Shown here in pieces: positions 29,562 to 38,017 of a stretch of 64,000 nt of DNA. Source of the DNA: Betaproteobacteria bacterium (GTDB lineage Bacteria > Pseudomonadota > Gammaproteobacteria > Burkholderiales > Usitatibacteraceae); assembly GCA_016711875.1 (NCBI GenBank), contig JADJSD010000001.1:124001-188000 (forward strand), given 5' to 3'. The notes beneath the pieces are model-generated. The model saw nothing but the letters and a program-made list of their open reading frames with translations. It had not been told where the DNA came from and did no database searches. Both the position numbers and the translations under genes were made by a program. Numbering within the stretch: the first letter of the stretch is position 1; each line of letters starts with the position of its first letter.

Positions 29562-31367
29562 TCAGGCGCGGGAAGCCGTGCCTTCGATGCGGACCTTCGT
29601 GCGGACGGTCGACGTCTCGCTCTCGCGTTCCATCTCGACCTGGAGCCGGCCGCCATTTTCCGGATGGGCCGAAGCGGCGTACGAACCGTTGTGCGTCGCG
29701 TTGGCGCAACCCGATGCCGTGACCGTGCCCGTGTAGCGTTGCGTGGCGGCATCCGCGAGCGTGAGCGTGCCGGCGAAGCTGCAGCCGAAGCCCGTGCCCG
29801 TGAGCGCGCCGCCGGAGGCGACCGCGAGGCTCACGTTGCCGCTCACCGAAGTGGTCGCGCGCGTCTCGTTGCCGTTGGTGCGCGTGCGGGTCTCGATCGA
29901 CGCGCTGAAGGCGCCGGTGAAGCTGCCCGTGATCCCCGGCGTCGCAGGCGTGGACGGCGTGGTCGGCGTCGTGGGCGTGGTCGGCGTCGTCGCGCCGCTC
30001 ACCAGCTTGCCCTCGATCCGCGCCTTCGTCGTGACGCCGGCCGACTCGCTTTCGCGCTCCAGCTCGACCTCGAGCTTGCCGTCGTCGCGCTTCACCTTGG
30101 CCTCGGCGTAACTGCCGTTGAAGGCGCTCTCGGTGCAGCCCGATGCCGTGATCGTGCCGCCGAAGATGCCGGCGACCGTGGTGGGCGAGAGCGAACCCGC
30201 GAACGAGCAGCCGAAGCCCGAACCCGTGAGGGCGCCCGCATCGGTGATCTTGAGGGCGAGGGCCTGGTTGGCGGACACGAGCGGGGTCGAGACGCCGCCG
30301 GAACGGCGCAGCGCGCTCCAGGCGATCGTGCCGGACCAATCGCCCGCGATGCCGGCAGAGGCCGGCGTGGAGGGCGTCGTCGGCGTGGTCGGGGTCGTCG
30401 TGACAGGCTGGCCACCGGAGAGCACGGCCTCGACGGCCGCCTCGTTGGCGTTGTCGCCGCGCTTCAGGCGAACGGCGAGCGTGCCGTTGCCGAAGCGCTC
30501 GAGCTGGAAGCGCCCGTAGGTACCGTTGAAGGCGGCGTCCTCGCAACCCGTGGCGGCGAGCGTGCCGTTGAAGAGGGAACGGAAGCCGTCGCCCTGCGAG
30601 ACCTGGCCGGTGAAGGCGCAGCCGCGGCCCGAGCCCGTGACGGCGCCATTGGCGGCGAACGAAAGGGCGAGGTTCGCGGTGACCTTGCGCTCGACGCCCG
30701 CGATCTCCGTCTTCCAGCGCGCCGCGCCGGAGAAGCCGCCCGAGAGCGCCTCGAAATTGGTCGTGGTCATGGGCAGGTTGGCGTTGGTGCCGGTGGACTT
30801 CGACTGCGCGCAGAAGGCGATGCCTTCGGAGATCCACGCGCGGTCCTGCATCAGGGTGCGGAGCTCGGAATCGTCCACGAACCGGTGATTGGCGCCTTCG
30901 CCGCTCACGAAGCCGTTGTTGTAGACGCGCTGCAGCGCGATGGTGCCCGCGGCGCAGGAACCGTTCACCGGGGACTCGATGCGGAAGGCCTCGCCTTCGT
31001 ACTGCCAGCCCGTCACGGTGCCGGTGCGGGCGCGTTCCTGCGACTCGAGTCCGCGCAGCAGCGCGACCTCGTCGGCGCTCGCCGTGTAGAAGTGCGAGTT
31101 GGCGGCGGAGGAATAGAAGCGATAGACCGGGTTCGTGCCGGCACCCGCCTTGGCGGAATCGAGCCAGGCGCGGAACGAGCGGCCGGTGCGGACCCATCCC
31201 TGGCCGGCGCCGCCGTTGTCGATGAACTGGGCATCGGAGGCCGTGGCGGTCACGAAGTAGTGGTTGTTCGTGAGGTTGTAGTACTCGACCACTTCCGTGT
31301 CGGTTTCGACGGCGAAGGCGGCGAGGGGCAGGGCGGCGAGTGCGGCGGCGAGAATCGTGCGTTTCAT
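29562..31367 (-). CDS. secreted protein: DUF5648-like module plus three Cys-paired beta repeats
   Basis: ATG at 31367 is chosen for its AAGGAG 7 bases upstream and the signal peptide it exposes (residues 1-19). Residues 22-190 hold two or more DUF5648-like units (EYYNLTNNHYFVT, VYRFYSSAANSHFYT, AWISEGIAFCAQ). Three homologous domains of ~115 residues follow (207-320, 340-457, 479-601), each with a Cys pair 24-25 residues apart (250/275, 387/411, 529/554) in the pattern GxGxGCxFxG...ASGC...FNGSY. They are joined by Thr-Thr-Pro linkers. The protein is likely exported and disulphide-bonded. Function is unknown. Confidence 0.88.
   Translation of the reverse strand: MKRTILAAALAALPLAAFAVETDTEVVEYYNLTNNHYFVTATASDAQFIDNGGAGQGWVRTGRSFRAWLDSAKAGAGTNPVYRFYSSAANSHFYTASADEVALLRGLESQERARTGTVTGWQYEGEAFRIESPVNGSCAAGTIALQRVYNNGFVSGEGANHRFVDDSELRTLMQDRAWISEGIAFCAQSKSTGTNANLPMTTTNFEALSGGFSGAARWKTEIAGVERKVTANLALSFAANGAVTGSGRGCAFTGQVSQGDGFRSLFNGTLAATGCEDAAFNGTYGRFQLERFGNGTLAVRLKRGDNANEAAVEAVLSGGQPVTTTPTTPTTPSTPASAGIAGDWSGTIAWSALRRSGGVSTPLVSANQALALKITDAGALTGSGFGCSFAGSLSPTTVAGIFGGTITASGCTESAFNGSYAEAKVKRDDGKLEVELERESESAGVTTKARIEGKLVSGATTPTTPTTPTTPSTPATPGITGSFTGAFSASIETRTRTNGNETRATTSVSGNVSLAVASGGALTGTGFGCSFAGTLTLADAATQRYTGTVTASGCANATHNGSYAASAHPENGGRLQVEMERESETSTVRTKVRIEGTASRA
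29934..29990 (-). repeat. 9-base tandem repeat encoding Thr-Thr-Pro linker 2
   Basis: On the coding strand a 9-base unit coding Thr-Thr-Pro is repeated four times (residues 460-471), followed by PSTPATPG. It joins beta repeats 2 and 3 of the secreted protein. Such runs are prone to slippage, so copy number may vary between strains. Confidence 0.75.
30354..30401 (-). repeat. 9-base tandem repeat encoding Thr-Thr-Pro linker 1
   Basis: Residues 323-338 (TTTPTTPTTPSTPASA) form the linker between beta repeats 1 and 2, built from the same 9-base unit as the linker at 29934-29990 but one or two copies shorter. Confidence 0.7.
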
Positions 31368-31450
31368 GGGGTGCTCCTTCAATTCGATTTCCGGGGTTGG
31401 CAACCTACCTACTGCACACACCGTGCCATCACCGAAAACGAGCGCAACCC

Positions 31451-31467
31451 ATTGATTTGCATTGATT
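31451..31467. repeat. direct repeat ATTGATT with exact 10-base period
   Basis: ATTGATT occurs at 31451-31457 and 31461-31467, an AT-rich patch 84 bases upstream of the secreted-protein start. One helical turn of spacing is what a regulator binding one face of DNA would use. It may belong to the promoter of the 31367 gene; that is inference. Confidence 0.35.
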
Positions 31468-31488
31468 GAGTGTCACACCACCCCTGCC

Positions 31489-31562
31489 GGGGGGATCCCC
31501 CCTCTTGTCTCCAACCGGCGACCGGGGCGGGGGAGATGCCCCGCGGGTGGGGGAATTCCCCC
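31489..31562. repeat. array of three G-run/C-run palindromes
   Basis: GGGGGGATCCCCCC (31489-31502) and GGGGGAATTCCCCC (31549-31562) are perfect 14-base palindromes. GGGGGAGATGCCCC (31529-31542) is an imperfect third copy. Centre-to-centre distances are exactly 40 and 20 bases. The array lies just after the oxidoreductase stop and 122-195 bases upstream of the secreted-protein start, both genes on the minus strand. It could be a phased operator array or a transcript-end structure. Confidence 0.5.
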
Positions 31563-31568
31563 GGGGCT

Positions 31569-32683
31569 TCAGGCTTCCAGGCGAGCGACCAGGGATTCGC
31601 CGATCGCGGCGGAGTGCTTGAAACCGTGGCCCGAGCAGGCGGAGACGACCAGGAAGCGCCCGAAGGCCGGATGGGGCTCGATGACGAAATGGCTGTCGGC
31701 CGTCATCGTGTAGAGGCAGGAGACCGAGGCGAGGCTTCGGCCCGTCAGCCCCGGAAAGGCGGCGGCGATCTTCGTGGCGAAAAGCTCGGGGGCCTCGTAC
31801 GCCGACACGTCGCGTTGCATCGCCTGCGGCGTGGTCGCTTCCTCGAGCTGCTCGGTCGCGATCTTGACGCCCGCGCCCCCGGGCACCACCGGAAACCCGT
31901 AGATGGGCTGCGCGTGGCCCGCGAGCTCCCAGATGAAGACCGGGAACCGGCCGGGCGCGAAATCCGCGGCGTTCGAGGGCTCGTACCAGTGCAGCGCCTG
32001 CCGGCAGACGCGAAAGCGCCTCGCCCACACCGGACCGAGCAACTCCGGCAGCCACGGGCCCGCGCACACCACGACGCGTCCGGCGCGGTGCAGGGCGCGG
32101 TCCGTGCGCACGAAGGCGCCCTCGGGCGATTCGCCGATCTCAAGCACCGTCTCGCCCAACGCGAGTCGCGCGCCATGCTGGCGGGCGAGGGCGAGTTGCG
32201 CCGCGATGCAGGCTTCGGGCCGCACGTAGCCGGCGCTCGGCTCGTAGTAGCCCACGTCGCCCTCGCCCACCGCGAACTGCGGGAAGCGCCGGCGGATGGC
32301 GGGCGCGTCGAGCACGTCGTGGGAAATGCCGAAGCGCTTCGCGGCGGCGAGCGTGTTGGCGAAGAAGCCCGGCACGTGGCAGGTGGCGCGTGCGCCCTCG
32401 CCCGAGACGATCAGCCCGCCGCACTCGACCAGCAATCGCTCGCCCGTCTCGCGTTCGAGGTCGCGCCAGATCTCGTGCGAGCGGATCGCGAGTGGCGTGT
32501 ACTGCTCCCCTCGCCGATGGCGAGGCGGGTGATGCGGGTCTCCCCGTGGGAGGATCCGTACGCGTGCGGCGGGTGGTGGCGGTCGATGCCCAGGACCGCG
32601 CGCCCGCGCTTGGCGAGCTGCCAGAGCGTCGCCGAGCCCATGGCCCCCAGGCCGATGACGATGACGTCGAGCGGTCGTTCCAT
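31569..32683 (-). CDS. FAD-dependent amine oxidoreductase (sarcosine / N-methyl-tryptophan oxidase type), apparent frameshift
   Basis: From ATG 32683 the N-terminus is DVIVIGLGAMGSATLWQLA, a GxGxxG FAD-binding site, then YGSSHGETRITRLAIGEG. The frame breaks at the CCCC run 32507-32510 (GGGG on the coding strand); restoring one G gives the continuous EQYTPLAIRSHEIWRDLERETG expected of monomeric sarcosine oxidases. The downstream frame is intact through the C-terminal GHGFKHSAAIGESLV motif, where the family carries FAD covalently on a Cys; here the preceding residues are VSACSGHGFK, so that Cys is present. Corrected length is ~371 residues, as in the family. It is divergent from the BCS1-like gene. 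Confidence 0.82.
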
Positions 32684-32777
32684 GACCTCATTTTAGGCCG
32701 GTGTCATCCGGGCCGGCATCCGGCGCGTTACATCCCGGCGGCCTCCTTCGGCCGCGCCCCTTCCGGGAGAGACCGCC

Positions 32778-34043
32778 GTGATCGACTCGCTGCAGACCGC
32801 CTTCGCCAGCAACCCGTTCGTCTCCGGCGGCGCGACCCTCGCGCTGCTGGGCGTCGCCGCGATGTGGCTTCGCGACCTGCCCGGCAAGATCGCCGGCTGG
32901 GCGCGCCACTACTTCGTCACGACGCTCACGGTGGACAGCCGCGAGGAGCTCATCTTTCCCGCGCTGGTGGAATACATGGATACGCGCGAGGCCCTTCGCC
33001 GCCTGAACAACTTCACGGTGCGCTCGGTGCGCCAGAACGACTCCACCTACCAGAGCCTGCACGACGAGCTGCAGCAAGGCGGCAAGCCGCGCGCGATCTT
33101 CTCGCCGGGCGAGGGCTTCCACGTCTTCGCGCTCGACGGCCGCCTCATGGGCCTGAAACGCGAGGTGCAGGTGGGCATGTCGGTGGTCGAGAAGATCACG
33201 CTCTGGACGCTCGGCCGGGACAAGGCGCCCCTCGAGGCCCTCGTGCAGGCGGCCATGGACCAGCGCATCGCCCGCGAGCTCGACCGCATCGCCATCTACG
33301 TGCCGAGCAGCTACGGCAACGACTGGACGCGCGCGCGCCTGGGCAACAACCGCAAGCTCGATTCCGTCGTGCTCAAGGCCGGCCAGAAGGAAGCCATCGT
33401 GGGCGACCTCGGCCGCTTCTTCGAAAGCCGCGAGCGCTACGAGACGCTCGGCATCCCGTGGCGCCGCGGATACCTCCTCTACGGCCCCCCGGGCACGGGC
33501 AAGACGTCCCTCGTGACCGCGCTCGCCTCCGAGCTGTCGCTCAACGTGTGCGTGCTCTCGCTCGCCTCGCCCAACGTGACGGACGAGAAGATCGGCAACC
33601 TCCTGGCGAGCGTGCCGCGCCGCTCGGTCATCCTCATCGAGGACGTGGACGCGTTCTTCACGCAGCGCGCGAAGGCCGACTCGCAGGTGCGCGTCTCGTA
33701 CTCGGGCTTCATCAACGCGCTGGACGGCGTGGCGGCCCACGAAGGCTCGGTGGTGTTCCTCACGACGAACCACCCGGACCGCCTCGATGACGCGGCCATC
33801 CGCTCCGGCCGCGTGGACTTCCGCCTGGAGCTTGGACCCTGCGACCGCGACCAGCTCGTGCGCATGGCGCGCAAGTTCGTGGACGACGACGCCCAGGCGG
33901 CGCGATTCGCCGAGGCCGTCGCGCCCGGCCGCTGGTCGCCCGCGCAGGTGCAGGAGCGCCTGCTCAAGGCCGCGGACGTGGACGAGGCCATCGGCCTGTT
34001 CGCGGAGCGCGGCGACGTGGTGGCGGTGATGCGCGCGGCCTGA
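32778..34043 (+). CDS. BCS1-like AAA+ ATPase with N-terminal membrane anchor
   Basis: GTG start after GGGAGAG. The 421-residue protein has a hydrophobic segment at ~14-30, a BCS1_N-like region (~35-210) and an AAA+ module: Walker A GPPGTGKT (~236-243), Walker B ILIEDVDAFF (~285-294), sensor 1 VVFLTTNHPDRLD and arginine fingers in AAIRSGRVDFR. The order matches mitochondrial BCS1, which translocates the folded Rieske protein; bacterial members are less studied and often linked to membrane-protein quality control. No respiratory gene lies beside it, so its client is unknown. It is divergent from the oxidoreductase. Confidence 0.88.
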   Translation: MIDSLQTAFASNPFVSGGATLALLGVAAMWLRDLPGKIAGWARHYFVTTLTVDSREELIFPALVEYMDTREALRRLNNFTVRSVRQNDSTYQSLHDELQQGGKPRAIFSPGEGFHVFALDGRLMGLKREVQVGMSVVEKITLWTLGRDKAPLEALVQAAMDQRIARELDRIAIYVPSSYGNDWTRARLGNNRKLDSVVLKAGQKEAIVGDLGRFFESRERYETLGIPWRRGYLLYGPPGTGKTSLVTALASELSLNVCVLSLASPNVTDEKIGNLLASVPRRSVILIEDVDAFFTQRAKADSQVRVSYSGFINALDGVAAHEGSVVFLTTNHPDRLDDAAIRSGRVDFRLELGPCDRDQLVRMARKFVDDDAQAARFAEAVAPGRWSPAQVQERLLKAADVDEAIGLFAERGDVVAVMRAA

Positions 34044-34111
34044 GGCGCGGCCCGGGCCGGGGGATGTGGGATAATTTCGCCCTACCCGGTTTCGCGCCTC
34101 GAAAGACTCCC

Positions 34112-35341
34112 GTGAAAAAACTCCTCGCAGCCGCGGCCGCCCTGGCCGCTTCGCTCCTCCTGTCCGCCTGCGGCGGCGGCCAAGGCTCCTCCGCCGGCGC
34201 ACCCGCGGATTTCCGCATCCAGGTCGGCGACTCGTCCGTCACGGCCACCTGGACGGCCGAGCCGGACGTCGACTACTGGATCTTCTACGGCCCCGGGTCG
34301 AACATCACGACGACCAACTGGGTGACGAACGGCGGCCGCGTGCTCACGAAGACCACCTCGCCCACCGTCATCACCGGCCTCCTCAACGGGACGACCTATT
34401 CGTTCACGATCAACGGCCGCAAGAACGGCGGCCCCGGCGGCGAGGGCGCGCCCACGCAGGTGGCGGTGCCGCGCCTGGCGGGCAACAACTGGACGGTCGG
34501 GACGACCCTGGGCACGGGCAAGCTCTACGGCGTGGCGAGCGGGCCGCTCCTCACCGGCTATGCGACGGTGAGCGTCGGCGAAGGCGGGGTGATCTACCAG
34601 ACGGTCGGTGGCTCGACGACCGCGACGGCGACCAATCCCTCGGCACCGAACGACCTCTACTCGGTGGCCTTCGGCGTGGCCGGCTTCGTCGCGGTGGGCT
34701 CGAACGGCACGATCGTCCAGAGCGGCGATTCGGTCGTCTGGACCACGCGCTTCAGCGGGACGTCGCAGCCCCTTTACGCGGTCGCGCCCATTTCCGGCGG
34801 CTACATCGCGGTCGGCGGCGGCGGCACCATCCTCACCAGCGCCGACGCCCAGACCTGGACGGTCCAGGCCTCGGGCACGACGGCCGACCTCTACGCGGCC
34901 GTGGGCGGGCTCGACTACAACGCCGCCGTGGGCGCGAACGGCACCCTCGTCACGAGCACCGACGGCACCACGTGGACGACACGCGCCTCCGGCACGACGG
35001 CGGCACTGCGCGGCATCACCATCGGCTCCACCGTGGGGAGCGACGGGACGACCGTCGTGAACGTCTATGCCGCCGCCGGCGCGGGCGGCGCGCTCGTGAC
35101 GAGCGCGGACGGGATCGCGTGGACGGCGAAGCCGGCGCTCGGCACCGCCAACCTGAACGCGCTGCGATACGGCGGCCAGTTCGTGGCGGTGGGCGCGGGC
35201 GGCGTGATCTACACCAGTCCGGACGGGACGACCTGGACGTCGCAAGTGTCCGGCACGACCGGCGACCTGCTTGCCATCACGCGCACCCTCACGGGCTACA
35301 CGGTGACGGGCGCGAACGGCCTCACGCTCTTCTCGAGCTGA
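34112..35341 (+). CDS. lipoprotein with fibronectin III and beta-propeller repeats
   Basis: GTG 34112 gives a lipoprotein signal with lipobox LLSAC (Cys20); an in-frame ATG at 34064 would add 16 residues in front and is less likely. After a Gly/Ser spacer, residues ~32-120 form an FN3 domain (VTATWTAEPDVDYWIFYG...GTTYSFTI). The rest is a propeller of ~40-residue blades with Asp-box-like motifs (SADAQTWT, STDGTTWT, SADGIAWT, SPDGTTWT) separated by AVGGGGTIL-type strands, resembling Ycf48-like or sialidase-fold proteins. It is probably a surface or periplasmic binding or assembly factor. A hairpin follows. Confidence 0.85.
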   Translation: MKKLLAAAAALAASLLLSACGGGQGSSAGAPADFRIQVGDSSVTATWTAEPDVDYWIFYGPGSNITTTNWVTNGGRVLTKTTSPTVITGLLNGTTYSFTINGRKNGGPGGEGAPTQVAVPRLAGNNWTVGTTLGTGKLYGVASGPLLTGYATVSVGEGGVIYQTVGGSTTATATNPSAPNDLYSVAFGVAGFVAVGSNGTIVQSGDSVVWTTRFSGTSQPLYAVAPISGGYIAVGGGGTILTSADAQTWTVQASGTTADLYAAVGGLDYNAAVGANGTLVTSTDGTTWTTRASGTTAALRGITIGSTVGSDGTTVVNVYAAAGAGGALVTSADGIAWTAKPALGTANLNALRYGGQFVAVGAGGVIYTSPDGTTWTSQVSGTTGDLLAITRTLTGYTVTGANGLTLFSS

Positions 35342-35355
35342 CCGGCAGGGCGACT

Positions 35356-35374
35356 CGCGGGCGGCAAGCCCGCG
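35356..35374. terminator. GC hairpin between convergent genes
   Basis: A perfect 7-base stem (CGCGGGC / GCCCGCG) with a GGCAA loop lies 15 bases after the lipoprotein stop and 13 bases before the end of the convergent YkgJ-type gene. It has no U-tract on either side. It could terminate either transcript. Confidence 0.5.
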
Positions 35375-35387
35375 GGGCCCCGCCCGA

Positions 35388-35795
35388 TCAGGTGAGGGCG
35401 ATGAACTCCGGGTCTTCCTGGTGCTTGCGTTCGAAGCGCAGGAAGTCGTAGTAGCCGCAGCGCGACTCGCCCGGAAATTCCCGGCAGATGCCGGGGCGCG
35501 CCTCGTAGATGGTGCAGCGGCGCTTCTCGCGGTCGAGGAAGGTGCAGGCCGTCTTGAAGACCGTGTCCTTGCGGTGGCGCAGCTGGCGCCCCTTCTTGTC
35601 GTCCGTGGGCTTCGTGTAGAGCTCCTCGGCCACCACGGTTTCCACCCCGAAGTGCTTCGCGAGGCGCTCGATGTCGCGCTTCTTCACCGGGATCTCCGGG
35701 TAGGTGCAGCAGTAGCCCGGGCACTTCAGGCAGTCGTACTGCACGCGGACGGGGACGGGGAAAGCCTTTTTCGGTTTCTTCTTCGGTGTGCTCAT
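35388..35795 (-). CDS. YkgJ-family cysteine-cluster protein
   Basis: ATG 35795 gives 135 residues starting with a basic stretch (STPKKKPKKAFP); 13 further in-frame residues upstream are less protein-like. The signature CLKCPGYCC and later Cys residues (TACTF, RRCTIYEARPGICREFPG, SRCGYYDF) define the CxxCxxxCC zinc/iron-chelating family UPF0153/YkgJ. The family is widespread and mostly uncharacterised; proposed to bind Zn or an Fe-S cluster. It is convergent to the propeller lipoprotein and divergent from the aldo/keto reductase. Confidence 0.9.
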   Translation of the reverse strand: MSTPKKKPKKAFPVPVRVQYDCLKCPGYCCTYPEIPVKKRDIERLAKHFGVETVVAEELYTKPTDDKKGRQLRHRKDTVFKTACTFLDREKRRCTIYEARPGICREFPGESRCGYYDFLRFERKHQEDPEFIALT

Positions 35796-35920
35796 CGGGG
35801 GTGGCGTCGGGTTGTGCGCGGCAAAGCGCCGCATTGTACGCGACTCGCCGGGCGCGAGCCGGTGATCGCGGGCCCACGGGGCTACAATCGTCTATCAAGC
35901 CTCCAAAGCCGCAAATCCCC

Positions 35921-36874
35921 ATGCAGCACCGCCCCCTCGGCCGGTCCGGCCTCGCCTGCGCCCCCCTCGCCTTCGGCGGCAACGTCTTCGGCTGGACGGC
36001 CGACGAGGCGACGTCGTTCCGCCTGCTCGACGAGTTCGTCGACGCCGCCTTCAATCTCATCGACACGGCGGACGTCTACTCGATGTGGGTGGAGGGCAAC
36101 CAAGGCGGCGAATCCGAGACGATCATCGGCAACTGGCTCGCGAAGGGCGGCAAGCGCGAGCGCGTGCTCGTCGCGACGAAGGTCGGGTTCGTGATGGACG
36201 ACGGCAAGGTCGGCGGCAATCTCACGCGCGAGCACATCCTCGCGAGCTGCGACGAGTCGCTCCGGCGCCTTCGCACCGACGTGATCGACCTCTACCAGTC
36301 GCACCGCGAGGACGCCGCCACGCCGCACGAGGAGACGCTCGGCGCCTATGCGGACCTCATCAAGGCGGGCAAGGTGCGGGCCATCGGCTGCTCCAACTTC
36401 GAGCCCGCCACGCTTCGCGCGGCGCTCGCGTGCTCGGCCGCGAACGGCCTGCCGCGCTACGAGACGCTGCAGCCGCTCTACAACCTGCACGACCGAGCGG
36501 GCTTCGAGGCCGAACTGCAGGGCCTGTGCCTCGACGAAGGCATCGGCGTCATTCCCTTCTACGCCCTGGCCGCCGGGTTCCTCACGGGCAAGTACCGCAC
36601 GGACGCCGATGTCGCGGGGAGCGCCCGCGGCTTCCGCGCGAAGACCTACATGACGGATCGCGGCTTTCGCATCGTCGCCGCGCTGGAGAGCGTGGCGGAG
36701 CGCCTGCACGCTACCCCGGGCCAGGTGGCCGTCGCCTGGGTGATGACGCGGCCGGCCATCGCCGCGCCCATCGCGAGCGGCCGCACGGTGGAACAGGTCC
36801 GCGACCTCCTCGCGGCCACGAAGCTCCGGCTTGACGCCGAATCCCTCCACACCCTCGAGACTGCGAGTGCATGA
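35921..36874 (+). CDS. aldo/keto reductase
   Basis: ATG 35921, with TACAAT 33 bases upstream as a possible -10 element, gives 317 residues. The TIM-barrel reductase core shows all expected landmarks: FNLIDTADVYS (Asp and catalytic Tyr), VATKVGFV (Lys), LYQSHREDAATP (His), GCSNFEP and the NADPH-binding C-terminal IASGRTVEQV. Member of the YajO/general-stress AKR group rather than sugar-specific types. Substrate not predictable. The next small gene begins 2 bases after the stop. Confidence 0.93.
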   Translation: MQHRPLGRSGLACAPLAFGGNVFGWTADEATSFRLLDEFVDAAFNLIDTADVYSMWVEGNQGGESETIIGNWLAKGGKRERVLVATKVGFVMDDGKVGGNLTREHILASCDESLRRLRTDVIDLYQSHREDAATPHEETLGAYADLIKAGKVRAIGCSNFEPATLRAALACSAANGLPRYETLQPLYNLHDRAGFEAELQGLCLDEGIGVIPFYALAAGFLTGKYRTDADVAGSARGFRAKTYMTDRGFRIVAALESVAERLHATPGQVAVAWVMTRPAIAAPIASGRTVEQVRDLLAATKLRLDAESLHTLETASA

Positions 36875-36875
36875 C

Positions 36876-37126
36876 ATGCCCTATCCGAAACCAAGCCCCC
36901 GCGCTACAAGCTGCAGGTGCAGGAAGACGAGAACGACCCCCGCCTCTGGCACGACGTGCGAAAGCCCGACGGGAACCTCTGGATCTTCGAGCAGGAAGGC
37001 GAGGCGCGGGCGAAGCTGGAGGAACTCTTCCCGGTGCTCGTGGGCCTGGAGCGCTTCTCCGCCGGCCCCAAGCGCACGCGCGTGATCGCCATCGCGACGG
37101 ATGACGAGGACGATCGGCCGGACTAG
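36876..37126 (+). CDS. small hypothetical protein, apparent frameshift near N-terminus
   Basis: The best coding signal is a frame that reads RYKLQVQEDENDPRLWHDVR and ends at 37126. It lacks an ATG: the shortest start is GTG 36917 (69 residues). An ATG at 36876 in another frame codes MPYPKP and would join it if one base were restored within 36891-36900 (a CCCCC run), giving ~83 residues. Acidic tail TDDEDDRPD. I do not recognise the family. It may be the second gene of the aldo/keto reductase unit. Confidence 0.55.
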
Positions 37127-37188
37127 GTGACGGCAAGGGGCGAGCACCGTAACATCGGCATCCCTTCCCGCCTTTCCTCGAGTCACCC

Positions 37189-37938
37189 ATGACCCCTTCG
37201 CTCAAAGTCGCCGTCGTCACCGGCGCCGGCACCGGCATCGGCCGCGCCGCCGCCCTTTCCCTTTCGCGCGACGGATTCAAGGTCGCCCTCCTCGGCCGCC
37301 GACTCGACAAGCTCGAGGAGACCGCCAAGCTCGCGGCCGGCGAAGCGCTGCCGCAGGTGACCGACGTCGGGAACCCCGATTCCGTGAAGGCCGCCTTCGC
37401 CGCCATCGAGGCGAAGTGGGGCCGCGTCGACGTCCTCTTCAACAACGCCGGCACCGGCGCGCCGCCCGTGCCGATGGACGAGCTGCCCTGGGAGAAGTGG
37501 AAGGCCTGCGTGGACGCGAACCTGCACGGCACCTTCCTGTGCGCGCAGGCCGCCATGGCGATCATGAAGCGCCAGAAGCCCCATGGAGGCCGCATCATCA
37601 ACAACGGCTCGATCTCCGCGCACGCCCCGCGCCCCAACACGCCGGCCTACACCTCGACCAAGCACGCGGTCACGGGCCTCACCAAGTCCATCGCCCTCGA
37701 CGGCCGCGCCTTCGACATCGCCTGCGGCCAGATCGACATCGGCAACGCGGCGACGGAAATGACCGAGCGCATGGCCAACGGCATCCTGCAGCCGCACGGC
37801 GGCATGATGGTCGAGCCGCGCATGGACGTGAACCACGTCGCGCAGGCCGTCTCGTACATGGCGGGGCTGCCGCTCGAATCGAACGTGCTCTTCATGACGG
37901 TGATGGCGACGAAGATGCCGTTCGTGGGACGGGGCTGA
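37189..37938 (+). CDS. short-chain dehydrogenase/reductase
   Basis: 249 residues with VVTGAGTGIGRAAA (cofactor loop), LFNNAGTGAP (NNAG), INNGSISAHAP with the catalytic Ser, and the active-site YTSTK. Arg residues after beta2 (LLGRRLDK) favour NADP(H). The C-terminus ends in VLFMTVMATKMPFVGRG, in the substrate-loop region of this group. Upstream 62 bases include GTAACATCGG, only a half-site of the TAACG motif. It lies 79 bases before the aminotransferase on the same strand; the two could act on the same carbon chain, but nothing shows it. Confidence 0.92.
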   Translation: MTPSLKVAVVTGAGTGIGRAAALSLSRDGFKVALLGRRLDKLEETAKLAAGEALPQVTDVGNPDSVKAAFAAIEAKWGRVDVLFNNAGTGAPPVPMDELPWEKWKACVDANLHGTFLCAQAAMAIMKRQKPHGGRIINNGSISAHAPRPNTPAYTSTKHAVTGLTKSIALDGRAFDIACGQIDIGNAATEMTERMANGILQPHGGMMVEPRMDVNHVAQAVSYMAGLPLESNVLFMTVMATKMPFVGRG

Positions 37939-38017
37939 CGCCCGGCCCGGGAAGGCCGGCGGGAAGGTTTCGCCGGGAAGTAGCAGAATAGCGTTTTCGA
38001 CCAGAAGGCCCGCGGCC

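Noticed and set aside
37942..37959. Hairpin after the SDR at 37189
   Set aside because: Arms of only about six bases with a mismatch when extended and no U-tract; too weak to call a terminator.
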